NCBI GenBank assembly: GCA_030525785.1
Contig: JAUNEA010000001.1
Coordinates: forward strand, 124,001-188,000
Direction: 5' to 3'
Source: Cardiobacteriaceae bacterium
Lineage (GTDB): Bacteria > Pseudomonadota > Gammaproteobacteria > Cardiobacteriales > Cardiobacteriaceae
DNA: 64,000 bases
Below the pieces are notes generated by a model that saw only the letters and a program-made list of their open reading frames with translations, did not search any database and was not told the DNA's origin. The position numbers and the translations under genes were made by a program. Positions within the stretch are counted from its first letter, which is position 1, and each line of letters opens with the position of its first letter. This document shows, piece after piece, positions 55,556 to 64,000 of this stretch.

Positions 55556-57867
55556 CAACCCCTCCCAAAGCGCTTTGTGGTTTTATCTTTCACTTTCTTT
55601 CTCGGCTTATCACGCTCTTTTGTCTGCCGTACTTTGTTCTTAACCTTTTTAGGAATCCTCTCTTCTTTAGTCTCTTTTTTCTTAAACGGCTTACCCAATG
55701 TCTTCAATCCCGAAAGCATAAATTCCATACGCCTATCTTCACGAGAAACCTGAACCAAAGTAACCTTCACCCCATCGCCGACTTTAAACACACGCCGTGT
55801 TCGTCTTCCCACCAAGCGTTCGTATTCAAATACATAATAATCATCGGTAAGCTGTGCCACAGGAATGAAGCCTTCGACAAAATAATCGTTCAACATAACG
55901 CCCAAACCATGAGCGCTAACACGGTTTACAGTTGCTTGGAAACTTTGCCCCACCAGAGGTTGCATAAAGCGGCATTTCAACTTGTCCAACACCTCACGGC
56001 TAGCATCATCAGCTCTGCGTTCATTGAATGAACAATGCGCCCCCAATTCCGAAAGCTCTTGCCATTCATGGGCTTGTTTTTTATGACCTCGCAATTTTGA
56101 CACAATTGCTCGATGCACCAACAAATCAGGATAACGGCGAATCGGAGAAGTAAAATGGGAGTATTCTGACAAAGCCAATCCAAAATGCCCCAAACACTCA
56201 GGGCTATACACCGCCGCCGACATGGCGCGTAAAATAGAGCTTTCCAGCTCCTGCCCTCTCCCTTGTTCGCGGGCCTTATGCAACAGTTGCCCCACCCACT
56301 CTGGCGTAACCTCACCTCCAAAGCCTTTTAATCCAAAGCGCTTTGCCATATCCAGCAATGGCTCAATCTTCAAAGGTGGCTCATGATTACGGAATAAAGC
56401 AAAGCGCTTATGTTTCAACAAAAATTGCGCCGCACATACATTCGCTGCCACCATGCATTCCTCAATCAATTGGTGTGCTGTTAAGCGCTTTGCTGCGGTA
56501 ATGGATTCAATTCTGCCTTCGTTATCATAATGAATCTCTGCTTCAGGCAACTCAAACTCAATAGCATGACGCGCCAAACGAGCTTGTTTCAAAGCATCAT
56601 ACACTTTCACCAAATCACGCAAAGGCTTTACTAATTTGGGATACATCAGCTTACCTTGTTCGGGGTCTTGGATAAAAATAGACTCCACTGTGTCATAGGT
56701 TAGCCTTTCATGCGAACAAATCACTGCCTCTTGAAATTGATATCGCAAGATTTTCCCTTCTGTGTTAATCGTCATCGCACACACCAACGCCAATCTATCC
56801 ACGCGTGGATTCAATGAACACAAGCCATTGGAAAGTGCTTCGGGCAACATGGGTACAACACGATTCGGGAAATAGACAGAAGTTGCCCGTTCTCGTGCAT
56901 CATCATCTAAAGCGCTTTGGGGGGAAACGTAGTGCGAAACATCAGCGATAGCAACATAAAGCCGATAGTTCTCACCGCTTTTTTTGGCATAAACAGCATC
57001 ATCAAAATCTCTTGCACTCAAGCCATCAATAGTCACAAAAGGCAAATGGCGTAAATCTTTACGACCTATTTTATCTTCCTCGCGTACCTCATCGCCCCAT
57101 TGCTCTAATTCAACATGGGTTTGTTTACTAAATTCCACAGGCAATTGATGCCCTGCAATCGCCATCTCAACTTCAATACCTGCTTGTTCAGCTTCGCCCA
57201 AAACATAAGAAATCTCCACCTGCCCCAATTGGTGCTGGCTTGGATATTTCACCACCTCTGCCAACACCATCTGCCCTACTTTTGCCCGTTTCAATCCTTG
57301 AGAGGTTAAAGTAAACATCGGCAAACGGCGGTTATCAGGTCGTAACCAAAAGCCCAAAGCGCTTTTCTCCACCTTTCCCACCACACGCGTTAGCCCATGT
57401 TCTAAAACTTTCAAAGGTGCAAAATCCCTTTTTCCTTGTCCGTCTTGATACAACACTTTGGCGCTAATTTTATCGCCATGCAAAATACCAGCCATGTGCT
57501 TGGGTGGAATAAAACCATCAGCGCTACCATCATCAGGCACAAAAAAGCCATAACCCTCAGGGTGGGCAATGACTTTGCCCGTTAAGGTAGCCTGTGTACT
57601 TAACGGAAGGAAGTGACTACGTTTGGTTTCGGTCAATTGCCCAGCTTTGAGCATCGCAAGAATACGGCGTTTAAAATAAACGCGAACTTCTTCAGGTAAT
57701 GCAAAAGATTGAAAAATTTCCTCAAAGCTCAAAGCGCTTTGGCGAGAGTTACTTTGCTCATGTAACCATTGCAAAATAACATCACGGCTAGGAATGGGAG
57801 TGGGATATTTATCGGATTCTGCAGAATAACTGGGGTCATACTGTTGCCAGTCTTTGGCATTTATCAT
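55555..57867 (-). CDS. rnr: Ribonuclease R
   Basis: RNase R is a processive 3'-5' exonuclease that degrades structured RNA and takes part in rRNA quality control and trans-translation. The 770-residue protein has a helix-turn-helix N-terminus, cold-shock domains, the RNB catalytic domain (FVTIDGLSARDFDDAVYA with its Asp cluster, FTSPIRRYPDLLVHR), a C-terminal S1 domain, and a Lys/Arg-rich tail. The tail ends TTKRFGRG, whose KRF is a palindrome copy. kptA follows with overlapping codons. Confidence 0.97.
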   Translation of the reverse strand: MINAKDWQQYDPSYSAESDKYPTPIPSRDVILQWLHEQSNSRQSALSFEEIFQSFALPEEVRVYFKRRILAMLKAGQLTETKRSHFLPLSTQATLTGKVIAHPEGYGFFVPDDGSADGFIPPKHMAGILHGDKISAKVLYQDGQGKRDFAPLKVLEHGLTRVVGKVEKSALGFWLRPDNRRLPMFTLTSQGLKRAKVGQMVLAEVVKYPSQHQLGQVEISYVLGEAEQAGIEVEMAIAGHQLPVEFSKQTHVELEQWGDEVREEDKIGRKDLRHLPFVTIDGLSARDFDDAVYAKKSGENYRLYVAIADVSHYVSPQSALDDDARERATSVYFPNRVVPMLPEALSNGLCSLNPRVDRLALVCAMTINTEGKILRYQFQEAVICSHERLTYDTVESIFIQDPEQGKLMYPKLVKPLRDLVKVYDALKQARLARHAIEFELPEAEIHYDNEGRIESITAAKRLTAHQLIEECMVAANVCAAQFLLKHKRFALFRNHEPPLKIEPLLDMAKRFGLKGFGGEVTPEWVGQLLHKAREQGRGQELESSILRAMSAAVYSPECLGHFGLALSEYSHFTSPIRRYPDLLVHRAIVSKLRGHKKQAHEWQELSELGAHCSFNERRADDASREVLDKLKCRFMQPLVGQSFQATVNRVSAHGLGVMLNDYFVEGFIPVAQLTDDYYVFEYERLVGRRTRRVFKVGDGVKVTLVQVSREDRRMEFMLSGLKTLGKPFKKKETKEERIPKKVKNKVRQTKERDKPRKKVKDKTTKRFGRG

Positions 57868-57938
57868 GTTCTTTTCCTTATATCTATTTGATGATGCCCC
57901 AATCTTCTCCCAAAGCGCTTTATGCTTAGCTTGATGGG

Positions 57939-58457
57939 CTAGAGATAGGGCTTAATCTGTTGAATGAGGTCTTGTAGCAAGCGCGAGAAACGAGTATTGC
58001 CTGTATCCAATCGAATATCGGCAAGACCTTCATAGAGCGCGAGCCGTTCCTCTCGTAACTTTTCCAATTTTTGGCGCACATGACCGCCTTGTACCAGCGG
58101 TCTATTTTTATCTTTCTCTACGCGTTTGATTTGCTCATCTATGGACAAATCTAAAAAAATCACCAGCTTTTGTGCGCTGATTAAGCGGCGATTTTCAGGC
58201 AACAATACAATTCCTCCACCACAAGAAACCACCGCCGTTGCTGGCTCACACAACACGGAGCTTAGCGCCTCGTGTTCACGTTCACGAAAACGACTCTCTC
58301 CTTCGGTGGCGAAAATGGTAGGAATATCCACTCCCGTTTGCTTACAAAGCACATGATCAGTATCAAAAAAAGACCATTTCAACTGTGCCGCCAAACGCTT
58401 GCCTAAAGAGGTCTTCCCTGCCCCCATAGGACCAATGAGGATAATTTTGTTGTTCAT
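57939..58457 (-). CDS. aroK: Shikimate kinase
   Basis: AroK phosphorylates shikimate in the pathway to aromatic amino acids. The 172-residue P-loop kinase has GPMGAGKTSLG (9-19), the shikimate-binding FDTDH and FREREH segments, and SCGGGIVL. aroB, a common neighbour, is not adjacent; amiC lies upstream and rnr downstream. The coding region itself has no palindrome copy but is flanked by one on each side (cores 57913, 58469). Confidence 0.95.
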   Translation of the reverse strand: MNNKIILIGPMGAGKTSLGKRLAAQLKWSFFDTDHVLCKQTGVDIPTIFATEGESRFREREHEALSSVLCEPATAVVSCGGGIVLLPENRRLISAQKLVIFLDLSIDEQIKRVEKDKNRPLVQGGHVRQKLEKLREERLALYEGLADIRLDTGNTRFSRLLQDLIQQIKPYL

Positions 58458-58482
58458 CTATCACTCCAAAGCGCTTTGAAAC

Positions 58483-59805
58483 TCAACGCACCAACAACAT
58501 ATGCTGTGGCAAGTTTTCTTGGAAATAACGCACAATGCCTTGAGCAATAGCTTGCGCCAATTTTTCTTGATGCTCTTTAGAGGAAAGCAGCTTCGCATCT
58601 TGATAATTAGAAATAAAGCCTGTTTCAATCAAAATAGAGGGAATATCTGGCGAACGCAATACCATAAAGTTAGCACGTTCCACTGTTTTCTTATGCATAC
58701 GACTAACTTGAGCAAGCTCAGAAACAACACGTTCTGCCAGCAATAAACTGCTTTCTAGCGTACCACCCTGTTGAATGTTGAGCAACATTTCTTGTAACTC
58801 ATCATCATATTTCCCAACATCAACCCCCCATTTCAATTCTGAGGCATTTTCATTGTTTGCCAAATAATTAGCAATTTCTGACGATGCCGCTTTGGTCGAA
58901 AGAATATATACAGATGCTCCACGAGGATTAGGATTATTCACAGCATCTGCATGAATGGAAACAAAAATATCCGCGCCTTTTTGTCTGGCAATCTGCATAC
59001 GCTGACGCAAACCTAAGTAAACATCTGTCTTTCTTGTTAAATCAACCCGAATATTGGGCGTTCTTTCCAAATGAGCTTTTATGCGTTTGGTAATCTCCAG
59101 CGCCACCTTTTTCTCATACAAACCTCGAATATCAGGGCTTGGCGCACCAGGATCTTTCCCACCATGCCCTGCATCTAACACTACCAAAATGGATTGATGA
59201 CTGCGTGGGGGTTGCACCAAAGCGCTTTGTTGCTCTAAAACGCCCTGTGCTGAAACATGCCGCTCTAAGGTAACCGAAGGAGCAAAGGCTGTTCCTGCGC
59301 CAAAATTGGGCAACGATGGAACTTGAGTGCTTTGTTCACTGCCTACTCTCCCCACCGCGACAGGCAAACCATCATGGCTGGCTTGAGTAAGGGTAGCAGG
59401 AAGTTCTTGATTAAAGACATCAATCACAATACGCGCGGGCTTTCCTGTTTCTGCTGGCATGGTGTAGACATTGGCTCGTGCCATGTATTGCAAATCCAAT
59501 ACCACACGCAACACATTATCAGGACGAAAACCTGTGCGAATGGAATACAAAGCGCCTTGTTTGACCGTCAGCCCTGTTCGTTTGGTTAGACGTTGAGTAT
59601 TGGGAATATCGAGAACAATACGCGGTGGATCCGCCAAGCTAAATTGCTGAAACTCAGTCGGACGGCTCAAATCCAGCACTACCTGAATTTTATCACCCAA
59701 AGCATTAACGCGAACGTTATCCAAAGAAGCTGGCGTTTGCGCCCATAAAGTCATGCTCATTAGCCAAAAAGCCAAACAAGCCAAAGCTCGAGATAATCTC
59801 ACCAT
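58483..59805 (-). CDS. amiC: N-acetylmuramoyl-L-alanine amidase (AmiC/AmiB type)
   Basis: This periplasmic zinc amidase cuts septal peptidoglycan for daughter-cell separation. A signal peptide (about 1-22, MTLWAQ) is followed by an AMIN targeting domain (about 27-130) and the Amidase_3 domain (about 205-430) with zinc ligands in LDAGHGGKDPGA, YEKK, SIHADA and catalytic Glu in LIETGFISN. There is no C-terminal LysM domain, which favours AmiC/AmiA architecture. Confidence 0.94.
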   Translation of the reverse strand: MVRLSRALACLAFWLMSMTLWAQTPASLDNVRVNALGDKIQVVLDLSRPTEFQQFSLADPPRIVLDIPNTQRLTKRTGLTVKQGALYSIRTGFRPDNVLRVVLDLQYMARANVYTMPAETGKPARIVIDVFNQELPATLTQASHDGLPVAVGRVGSEQSTQVPSLPNFGAGTAFAPSVTLERHVSAQGVLEQQSALVQPPRSHQSILVVLDAGHGGKDPGAPSPDIRGLYEKKVALEITKRIKAHLERTPNIRVDLTRKTDVYLGLRQRMQIARQKGADIFVSIHADAVNNPNPRGASVYILSTKAASSEIANYLANNENASELKWGVDVGKYDDELQEMLLNIQQGGTLESSLLLAERVVSELAQVSRMHKKTVERANFMVLRSPDIPSILIETGFISNYQDAKLLSSKEHQEKLAQAIAQGIVRYFQENLPQHMLLVR

Positions 59806-59876
59806 GTGTTGTTACTCCAAAATCTGCTGTACGCATTATGCCAAAAAGCGCTTTGGTTGCGCAGAGAAGCTAAGTA

Positions 59877-61163
59877 TTAAAGTTCAAAAACATTCAAACT
59901 TTCAACATGCGTCGTCTGTGGAAACATATTCAGCAATTGCCCTTTCGTGTATCGATACCCCTTGCCAACCAATATTCCTGCATCACGTGCGAATGTTCCC
60001 GAATCACACGAAACATACACAATGCGTTTTGGACGACATCGCCCACCTACCGCCTCTACCAAAGCTTGTGCGCCTGCTCGCGGCGGGTCAAGTAGCCAGT
60101 AAGGATAAGCCTCAAAGCGCTTTAATTGGGCTTTGGTAGGGGAGAATAAATCAGCTCTTTCAAACCGACAACGCTCCTCCAAGCCCAAACGGTTCGCCAA
60201 AGCGCTTGCCTTTTGAACCATCTCATCAACTCCTTCTACGCCCAGCACTTGAGCGCCTGATTGTGCCAGCGCAAAGGAGAAGTTGCCCAAACCGCAAAAA
60301 GCATCAAGCACCCAAGCATTTTCTGGCAACTGCAACGCCTCCACTGCTCGCTTCACCATCTGCGCATTCACCTCAGGATTGACTTGTGTGAAATCCTCTG
60401 CTGTGAACGGAATGTGTAGCCCAAATTCAGGCAAGCTATAGCTTAATGCTGGCGCATCAGCAGGCAGATATTGTGTTCCGCCGCCACGCAATACAAATTG
60501 CCAGAAAATCCCATCTTCTGCTGCCCACGCCAAAGCGCTTTGTAAAAAACGATGAGGCGAAAGTTTTTGGTTTGCATGAATCACGACTTGTACCACGTCA
60601 GAACCCTGATGAATCTCGACTGCCACAATCGCATGAGCCACCTCAGCACAAAGCGCTTTGATATCTGCCAAGCGATGAGAGACCACCTCAGGCAATACCA
60701 AACACTGCTCAATCCTCACCACACGATGGCTACCACGTTCCAAAAATCCCAATTGCTGCGTTGCTGAATGCCACGATAATCGTGCGCGGCTACGATAATG
60801 CCACGATTTTGAGCTGATAGGAGCCAAAAGCTCTTCAGGCTGAACACGACCAATTCTTAAAAGTTGCTCCAGCCAAACACGCGTTTTCAAATCCATCTGA
60901 GCCTCATCATGCACATGTTGAAAACCACAGCCTCCACAGCGTTCATCATAGCGACAAGGCGCTACTCGGCGATAAGGAGAAGAGCTTAAAACCTCTAGCA
61001 ATTGAGCTTGGGCAAAGCGCTTTTTCTCATGCGTTATCTGAACCCGAACACGCTCATCAGGCAACGCTCCCCCCACAAAAACCACACGCCCTTCAACTCG
61101 CGCCACACCACGCCCCTCAAAATCTAAGCCCGTAATATCCAGCTCTGTTTCTAATCCTCTCAT
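59877..61163 (-). CDS. rlmD: 23S rRNA (uracil-1939-C5)-methyltransferase RlmD
   Basis: RlmD methylates U1939 of 23S rRNA. The 428-residue protein has an N-terminal TRAM domain, an iron-sulfur cluster motif with Cys70, Cys76, Cys79 and a fourth Cys near 155, a SAM-binding core (VLDAFCGLGNFSFALA), DPPRAGA, and the nucleophile Cys in VSCDSGTFARD. The ATG at 61163 follows AAAGGA by five bases; the eight residues upstream are unlikely to be translated. Six palindrome copies are present in several frames. Confidence 0.96.
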   Translation of the reverse strand: MRGLETELDITGLDFEGRGVARVEGRVVFVGGALPDERVRVQITHEKKRFAQAQLLEVLSSSPYRRVAPCRYDERCGGCGFQHVHDEAQMDLKTRVWLEQLLRIGRVQPEELLAPISSKSWHYRSRARLSWHSATQQLGFLERGSHRVVRIEQCLVLPEVVSHRLADIKALCAEVAHAIVAVEIHQGSDVVQVVIHANQKLSPHRFLQSALAWAAEDGIFWQFVLRGGGTQYLPADAPALSYSLPEFGLHIPFTAEDFTQVNPEVNAQMVKRAVEALQLPENAWVLDAFCGLGNFSFALAQSGAQVLGVEGVDEMVQKASALANRLGLEERCRFERADLFSPTKAQLKRFEAYPYWLLDPPRAGAQALVEAVGGRCRPKRIVYVSCDSGTFARDAGILVGKGYRYTKGQLLNMFPQTTHVESLNVFEL

Positions 61164-61275
61164 ACAATCCTTTTTCAAAGTCTCCATGCCTCTTAAGCCA
61201 TTTCGCCTTACAATAGTGCAACCTTTTTAGGCTCATCATTGCAGCAGAAGCTCAATCATCATCAGGAGAACAACA

Positions 61276-62529
61276 ATGCACATCATCATTTTAGGCTCTG
61301 GCGTTGTGGGTATCAGCACAGCTTGGTATTTATTGAAACAAGGTCATCAAGTAACCATTATCGACCGCCAAGCTAGCGCCGCTGAGGAAACCAGTAAAGC
61401 CAATGCAGGACAATTATCCTATGGATACACAACCCCATGGGCAGCACCCAACATTCCATTAAAAGTAGCGAAATGGCTGTTTAAAAAACATTCCCCCCTC
61501 ATTATCCGCCCCGATTTCAGCTTATTTCAACTGCAATGGCTTAGCCAAATGTTGTTCAATTGTACCGAAAATGCTTACAAACGGAACAAAGACCGCATGG
61601 TGCGCGTTTCAGAATACAGTCGTCAAATGTTCGAAGCTTTTAAGAAAGAAACGGATATGGATTTTGAAGGGCGAACACTTGGCACTTTACAAATTTTTCG
61701 CAGTGAACAAGAAATCCGAGCCACCCAAAAAGATATCAGCGTTTTGCGTGATTATGGAGTTCCTTACCAAGAACTCAGCGCCGAAGAAGCTTTGCGCCAT
61801 GAACCAGCACTCCAAAGCGCTTTGCACAAAATTGCAGGAGCGCTTTATCTCCCCAATGACCATACGGGCGATTGTCATCTTTTTACCACACGCCTTGCTA
61901 TTTTATGCCGCGAAAAAGGTGCTAAATTTTTGTTCAATACAACCATTGAGGCGATTGAAAGTGATGGAAAAAAAGTAACAGGCGTTCGCGCAGGTGGACA
62001 ATATTATCAAGCCGATGCTTATGTATGTGCTTTGGGATCTTTTAGTCGCCCTATGCTGAAACAAGTTGGACTGAATGTGCCTGTCTATCCTGTTAAAGGC
62101 TATTCCTTAACGGTTCCTATCAGTAATCACGCCCAATCCCCACGCTCAACCATCATTGATGAAACCTACAAAGTTGCCATCACGCGCTTCAATGACCGCG
62201 TGCGCATTGGTGGCATGGCAGAACTTTCGGGCTATGAAATCAAACTCAAACCCGAACACCGCGAAACCTTAGAATTGGTGGTCAATGATTTATTCCCTGA
62301 ATCAGGCGATACGAAAAAAGGCATTTATTGGAGTGGCTTACGCCCTATGACTCCTGATAGCACGCCTATTATCGGACAAAGCGCTTTGTCTAATCTCTAC
62401 CTCAACACAGGACACGGAACACTCGGTTGGACAATGTCGCTTGGCTCTGGTCGATTACTCTCCGATTTGATTTCAGGAAAAACCCCTGAAATTGATATGA
62501 GCGATTTAGGACTATCTCGCTATCGCTAA
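61276..62529 (+). CDS. dadA: D-amino-acid dehydrogenase small subunit
   Basis: DadA is a membrane-associated FAD enzyme that oxidises D-alanine and other D-amino acids, feeding electrons to the respiratory chain. The 417-residue protein has the FAD motif [14 protein letters not shown] (6-19), [26 protein letters not shown], and the late [14 protein letters not shown] with [17 protein letters not shown] lies before the ATG. The alanine racemase dadX is not adjacent. Two full palindrome copies give Gln-Ser-Ala-Leu. Confidence 0.95.
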   Translation: MHIIILGSGVVGISTAWYLLKQGHQVTIIDRQASAAEETSKANAGQLSYGYTTPWAAPNIPLKVAKWLFKKHSPLIIRPDFSLFQLQWLSQMLFNCTENAYKRNKDRMVRVSEYSRQMFEAFKKETDMDFEGRTLGTLQIFRSEQEIRATQKDISVLRDYGVPYQELSAEEALRHEPALQSALHKIAGALYLPNDHTGDCHLFTTRLAILCREKGAKFLFNTTIEAIESDGKKVTGVRAGGQYYQADAYVCALGSFSRPMLKQVGLNVPVYPVKGYSLTVPISNHAQSPRSTIIDETYKVAITRFNDRVRIGGMAELSGYEIKLKPEHRETLELVVNDLFPESGDTKKGIYWSGLRPMTPDSTPIIGQSALSNLYLNTGHGTLGWTMSLGSGRLLSDLISGKTPEIDMSDLGLSRYR

Positions 62530-62557
62530 AACATGACCATCTCGCAAGCTATTCAGG

Positions 62558-62590
62558 TATAATCACGCCTTCGCGCCATCATAAGATGGC
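62558..62590 (+). promoter_or_regulatory. Possible promoter and leader hairpin of the YbjN gene
   Basis: TATAAT (62558-62563) follows a weak ATGACC hexamer (62533-62538). A GCCATC-ATAA-GATGGC hairpin lies at 62575-62590, about 27 bases before the next gene. The hairpin could instead help end dadA transcripts. Confidence 0.35.
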
Positions 62591-62616
62591 TCGATGGTTA
62601 TTATTTTTGGAGCGTA

Positions 62617-63075
62617 ATGATGTACGGCATGTTAGTTGATGGGAAAGACCCTGAATTCATTCTCAATATTGCGCGTGGTTTTGGCTCTGCCGATTTAGAA
62701 ACCATGCATGATGATGAAAATGATCGCAGTATTTACTACATTCTTGGGCGTATTCAAGGCATTCGTTATCGGATTGTGTTCTATGAATATCGCGATGGCA
62801 GCATTTCTTTGATGTTCACTGCCTCATGGAAAAGCGAAGGTAAAATTTCCTTAGAACAAGTCAATCAATGGAACAAACGCTGCCGTTTTGCCAAAGCCTA
62901 TTTAGACGATGATTCAGATGTAGGCTTTGATATGGATATAGAGCTTGATGGTGGCGTGGGCAAAGAAAATCTTGAACACATTTTTGAACGTTGGACTTCT
63001 TTGCTAAGCGACTTCTCCAACTCCTTCTTAAGCGAAGCTGACGAAGATGAACAAGACGAGGAAGACGATAATTAA
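62617..63075 (+). CDS. YbjN-domain protein
   Basis: A 152-residue cytoplasmic protein with the YbjN fold (type III secretion chaperone-like): YRIVFYEYRDG, WNKRCRFAKAYLDDDSDVGFDMDIELDGGV, and a very acidic C-terminus (DEDEQDEEDDN). Relatives in E. coli affect stress and motility regulation, but no molecular role is firm. ATGs at 62617 and 62620 are both possible; the ribosome site TGGAG is upstream. No palindrome copy is inside the gene, but one lies in its terminator. Confidence 0.8.
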   Translation: MMYGMLVDGKDPEFILNIARGFGSADLETMHDDENDRSIYYILGRIQGIRYRIVFYEYRDGSISLMFTASWKSEGKISLEQVNQWNKRCRFAKAYLDDDSDVGFDMDIELDGGVGKENLEHIFERWTSLLSDFSNSFLSEADEDEQDEEDDN

Positions 63076-63082
63076 ATCCTTC

Positions 63083-63117
63083 AGCCTCAAAGCGCTTTAG
63101 CTTTTGAGGCTTTTTTA
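63083..63117 (+). terminator. Terminator after the YbjN gene, with a palindrome copy in it
   Basis: AGCCTCAAA (63083-63091) pairs with TTTGAGGCT (63103-63111), followed by TTTTTT. The stem base and loop hold CAAAGCGCTTTA (core 63090). Confidence 0.8.
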
Positions 63118-63168
63118 TTGTCTATCTGAATTGCCTACCATTCTGCCCCAATGAATATCACCATTTAA

Positions 63169-63185
63169 TTGCATCTTAGATGCAA
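63169..63185. repeat. Short inverted repeat before the permease gene
   Basis: TTGCATC and GATGCAA flank TTA in the 160-base gap before the permease gene. It may be an operator; no purine riboswitch pattern was recognised there. Confidence 0.3.
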
Positions 63186-63235
63186 GCATTGAAATGCAGT
63201 CCCCACCCTTCCCCCTATCCTTTGGAACCTTGATT

Positions 63236-64000
63236 ATGTTTGAAAAACTTTTCGCCCTAAAAGCTCATCAAACTTCCATCAAAACGGAAGTTTTGGCAGG
63301 CTTAACGACTTTCTTAACGATGGTCTACATCATCTTTGTCAATCCCAATATGCTCGCAATGACAGGTATGGATAAAAACGCTGTTTTTGTTGCAACCTGC
63401 TTAGCGGCTGCGGTTGGCTGCTTTATCATGGGTTTTTATGCCAACCTGCCTGTAGCACTTGCTCCTGGTATGGGCTTGAATGCCTTCTTTACCCATACTG
63501 TTGTGCTGAATATGGGTTACAGCTGGCAGGTAGCTTTGGGTTGTGTGTTTTTATCAGGCGTTGCCTTTGTGCTGATTAGCCTATTTAAAGTACGCGAATG
63601 GATTATCCAAGCCATTCCTGAGGCTCTGAAGAAAAGTATTGCCGCTGGTATTGGCGCATTCTTGGCTTTCATTGCGCTACAAGGCTCAGGCTTAGTCGTT
63701 GATAATCCAGCGACTTTGGTTCACATTGGCAACATCAAAACCTTCCCTGCCTTAATGACCGTTCTTGGCTTCTTCCTGATTGTGATGTTCCATCATTATC
63801 GTATTCAGGGTAGTGTGATTTTATCGATTATCATCATTTCAAGCTTAGGGATTTTGTTTGGCGATAATCAATACACAGGGTTGATTGCCCCGCCGCCCTC
63901 ATTGGCTCCAACCTTCTTTGAAATGGATTTACTCAAAGCGCTTGAGCCAGCGATGTTAAGCATTATTTTTGCGTTTTTATTCGTGGATTTATTCGACACC
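63236..64000 (+). CDS. NCS2-family (AzgA-like) purine permease, 5' part
   Basis: The first 255 codons of an inner-membrane purine/H+ symporter, open to the right edge. Family landmarks are the N-terminal TEVLAGLTTFLTMVYIIFVNP, NLPVALAPGMGLNAFF and SIAAGIGAFLAFIALQG, with about seven hydrophobic segments. These match the AdeP/GhxP (AzgA-like) branch for adenine or hypoxanthine/guanine. The ATG at 63236 has only a weak ribosome site. A partial palindrome copy near the edge gives Lys-Ala-Leu. Substrate cannot be decided from this part. Confidence 0.88.
   Translation, partial: MFEKLFALKAHQTSIKTEVLAGLTTFLTMVYIIFVNPNMLAMTGMDKNAVFVATCLAAAVGCFIMGFYANLPVALAPGMGLNAFFTHTVVLNMGYSWQVALGCVFLSGVAFVLISLFKVREWIIQAIPEALKKSIAAGIGAFLAFIALQGSGLVVDNPATLVHIGNIKTFPALMTVLGFFLIVMFHHYRIQGSVILSIIIISSLGILFGDNQYTGLIAPPPSLAPTFFEMDLLKALEPAMLSIIFAFLFVDLFDT

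Noticed and set aside
63121-63235. Purine riboswitch before the permease
   Set aside because: The conserved purine-aptamer pairing and loop bases could not be found; only a short 7-bp inverted repeat is present.

Overview
The window is a gene-dense bacterial chromosome segment, about 93% coding, with mid-40s GC by eye. It holds about 65 protein genes, almost all housekeeping. No tRNA, rRNA, CRISPR array, insertion sequence or prophage gene was seen. Gene families and local order (trxA-rho; hfq-hflX-hflK-hflC-yjeT-purA; zapA divergent from ygfB; RNase T, RsmJ, ZapE, TruC, RlmD) point to a gammaproteobacterium. I cannot name the genus from the sequence.

Layout. 1-6.5 kb: argF (cut by the window edge), then kdsB-uvrC-pgsA-rnt and guaB. 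6.5-12 kb: aphA, psd-rnhA, zapA with a coiled-coil partner, ygfB, nadE, purA. 12-19 kb, minus strand: pyrE, trxA, rho, hfq, hflX, hflK, hflC, yjeT. 19-30 kb: periplasmic cyclophilin, guaA, an OB-fold protein, the purK-purE-ilvA cluster, tsaC with a lytic-transglycosylase-like lipoprotein, glnS, and an orphan amino-acid binding protein. 30-39 kb: grxD, argD, yceI, truC, rsmJ, ogt and the purC-purM-purN-purD operon. 39-48.7 kb: a GNAT acetyltransferase, zapE, fur, rpoH, ftsY, prc, tkt, pgk. 48.7-64 kb: a methyltransferase, rlmB, mgtE, an OprC/NosA-like outer-membrane barrel with a Tat-exported binding protein, aroK-rnr-kptA, amiC, rlmD, dadA, a YbjN protein and the start of a purine permease.

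Functional themes. Purine synthesis is heavily represented: purA, purC, purD, purE, purK, purM, purN, guaA, guaB and the edge permease. RNA metabolism follows: rho, hfq, rnr, kptA, rnt, rnhA, rlmB, rlmD, rsmJ, truC, tsaC. Envelope and protein quality control (hflK, hflC, prc, rpoH, ftsY) and central carbon metabolism (tkt, pgk) are also present.

The outstanding signal is not a gene. An 8-bp palindrome, AAGCGCTT, usually inside the 12-bp palindrome CAAAGCGCTTTG, occurs about 175 times (counted by eye), roughly once per 365 bp, where about one copy is expected by chance. It lies in all three reading frames of genes, where it writes Gln-Ser-Ala-Leu, Lys-Arg-Phe or Lys-Ala-Leu. It is 3- to 4-fold denser between genes. 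Single or paired copies form the hairpins of several terminators. It resembles in kind the cyanobacterial HIP1 palindrome and the DNA uptake sequences of Neisseria and Pasteurellaceae, but I do not recognise it as a described element.
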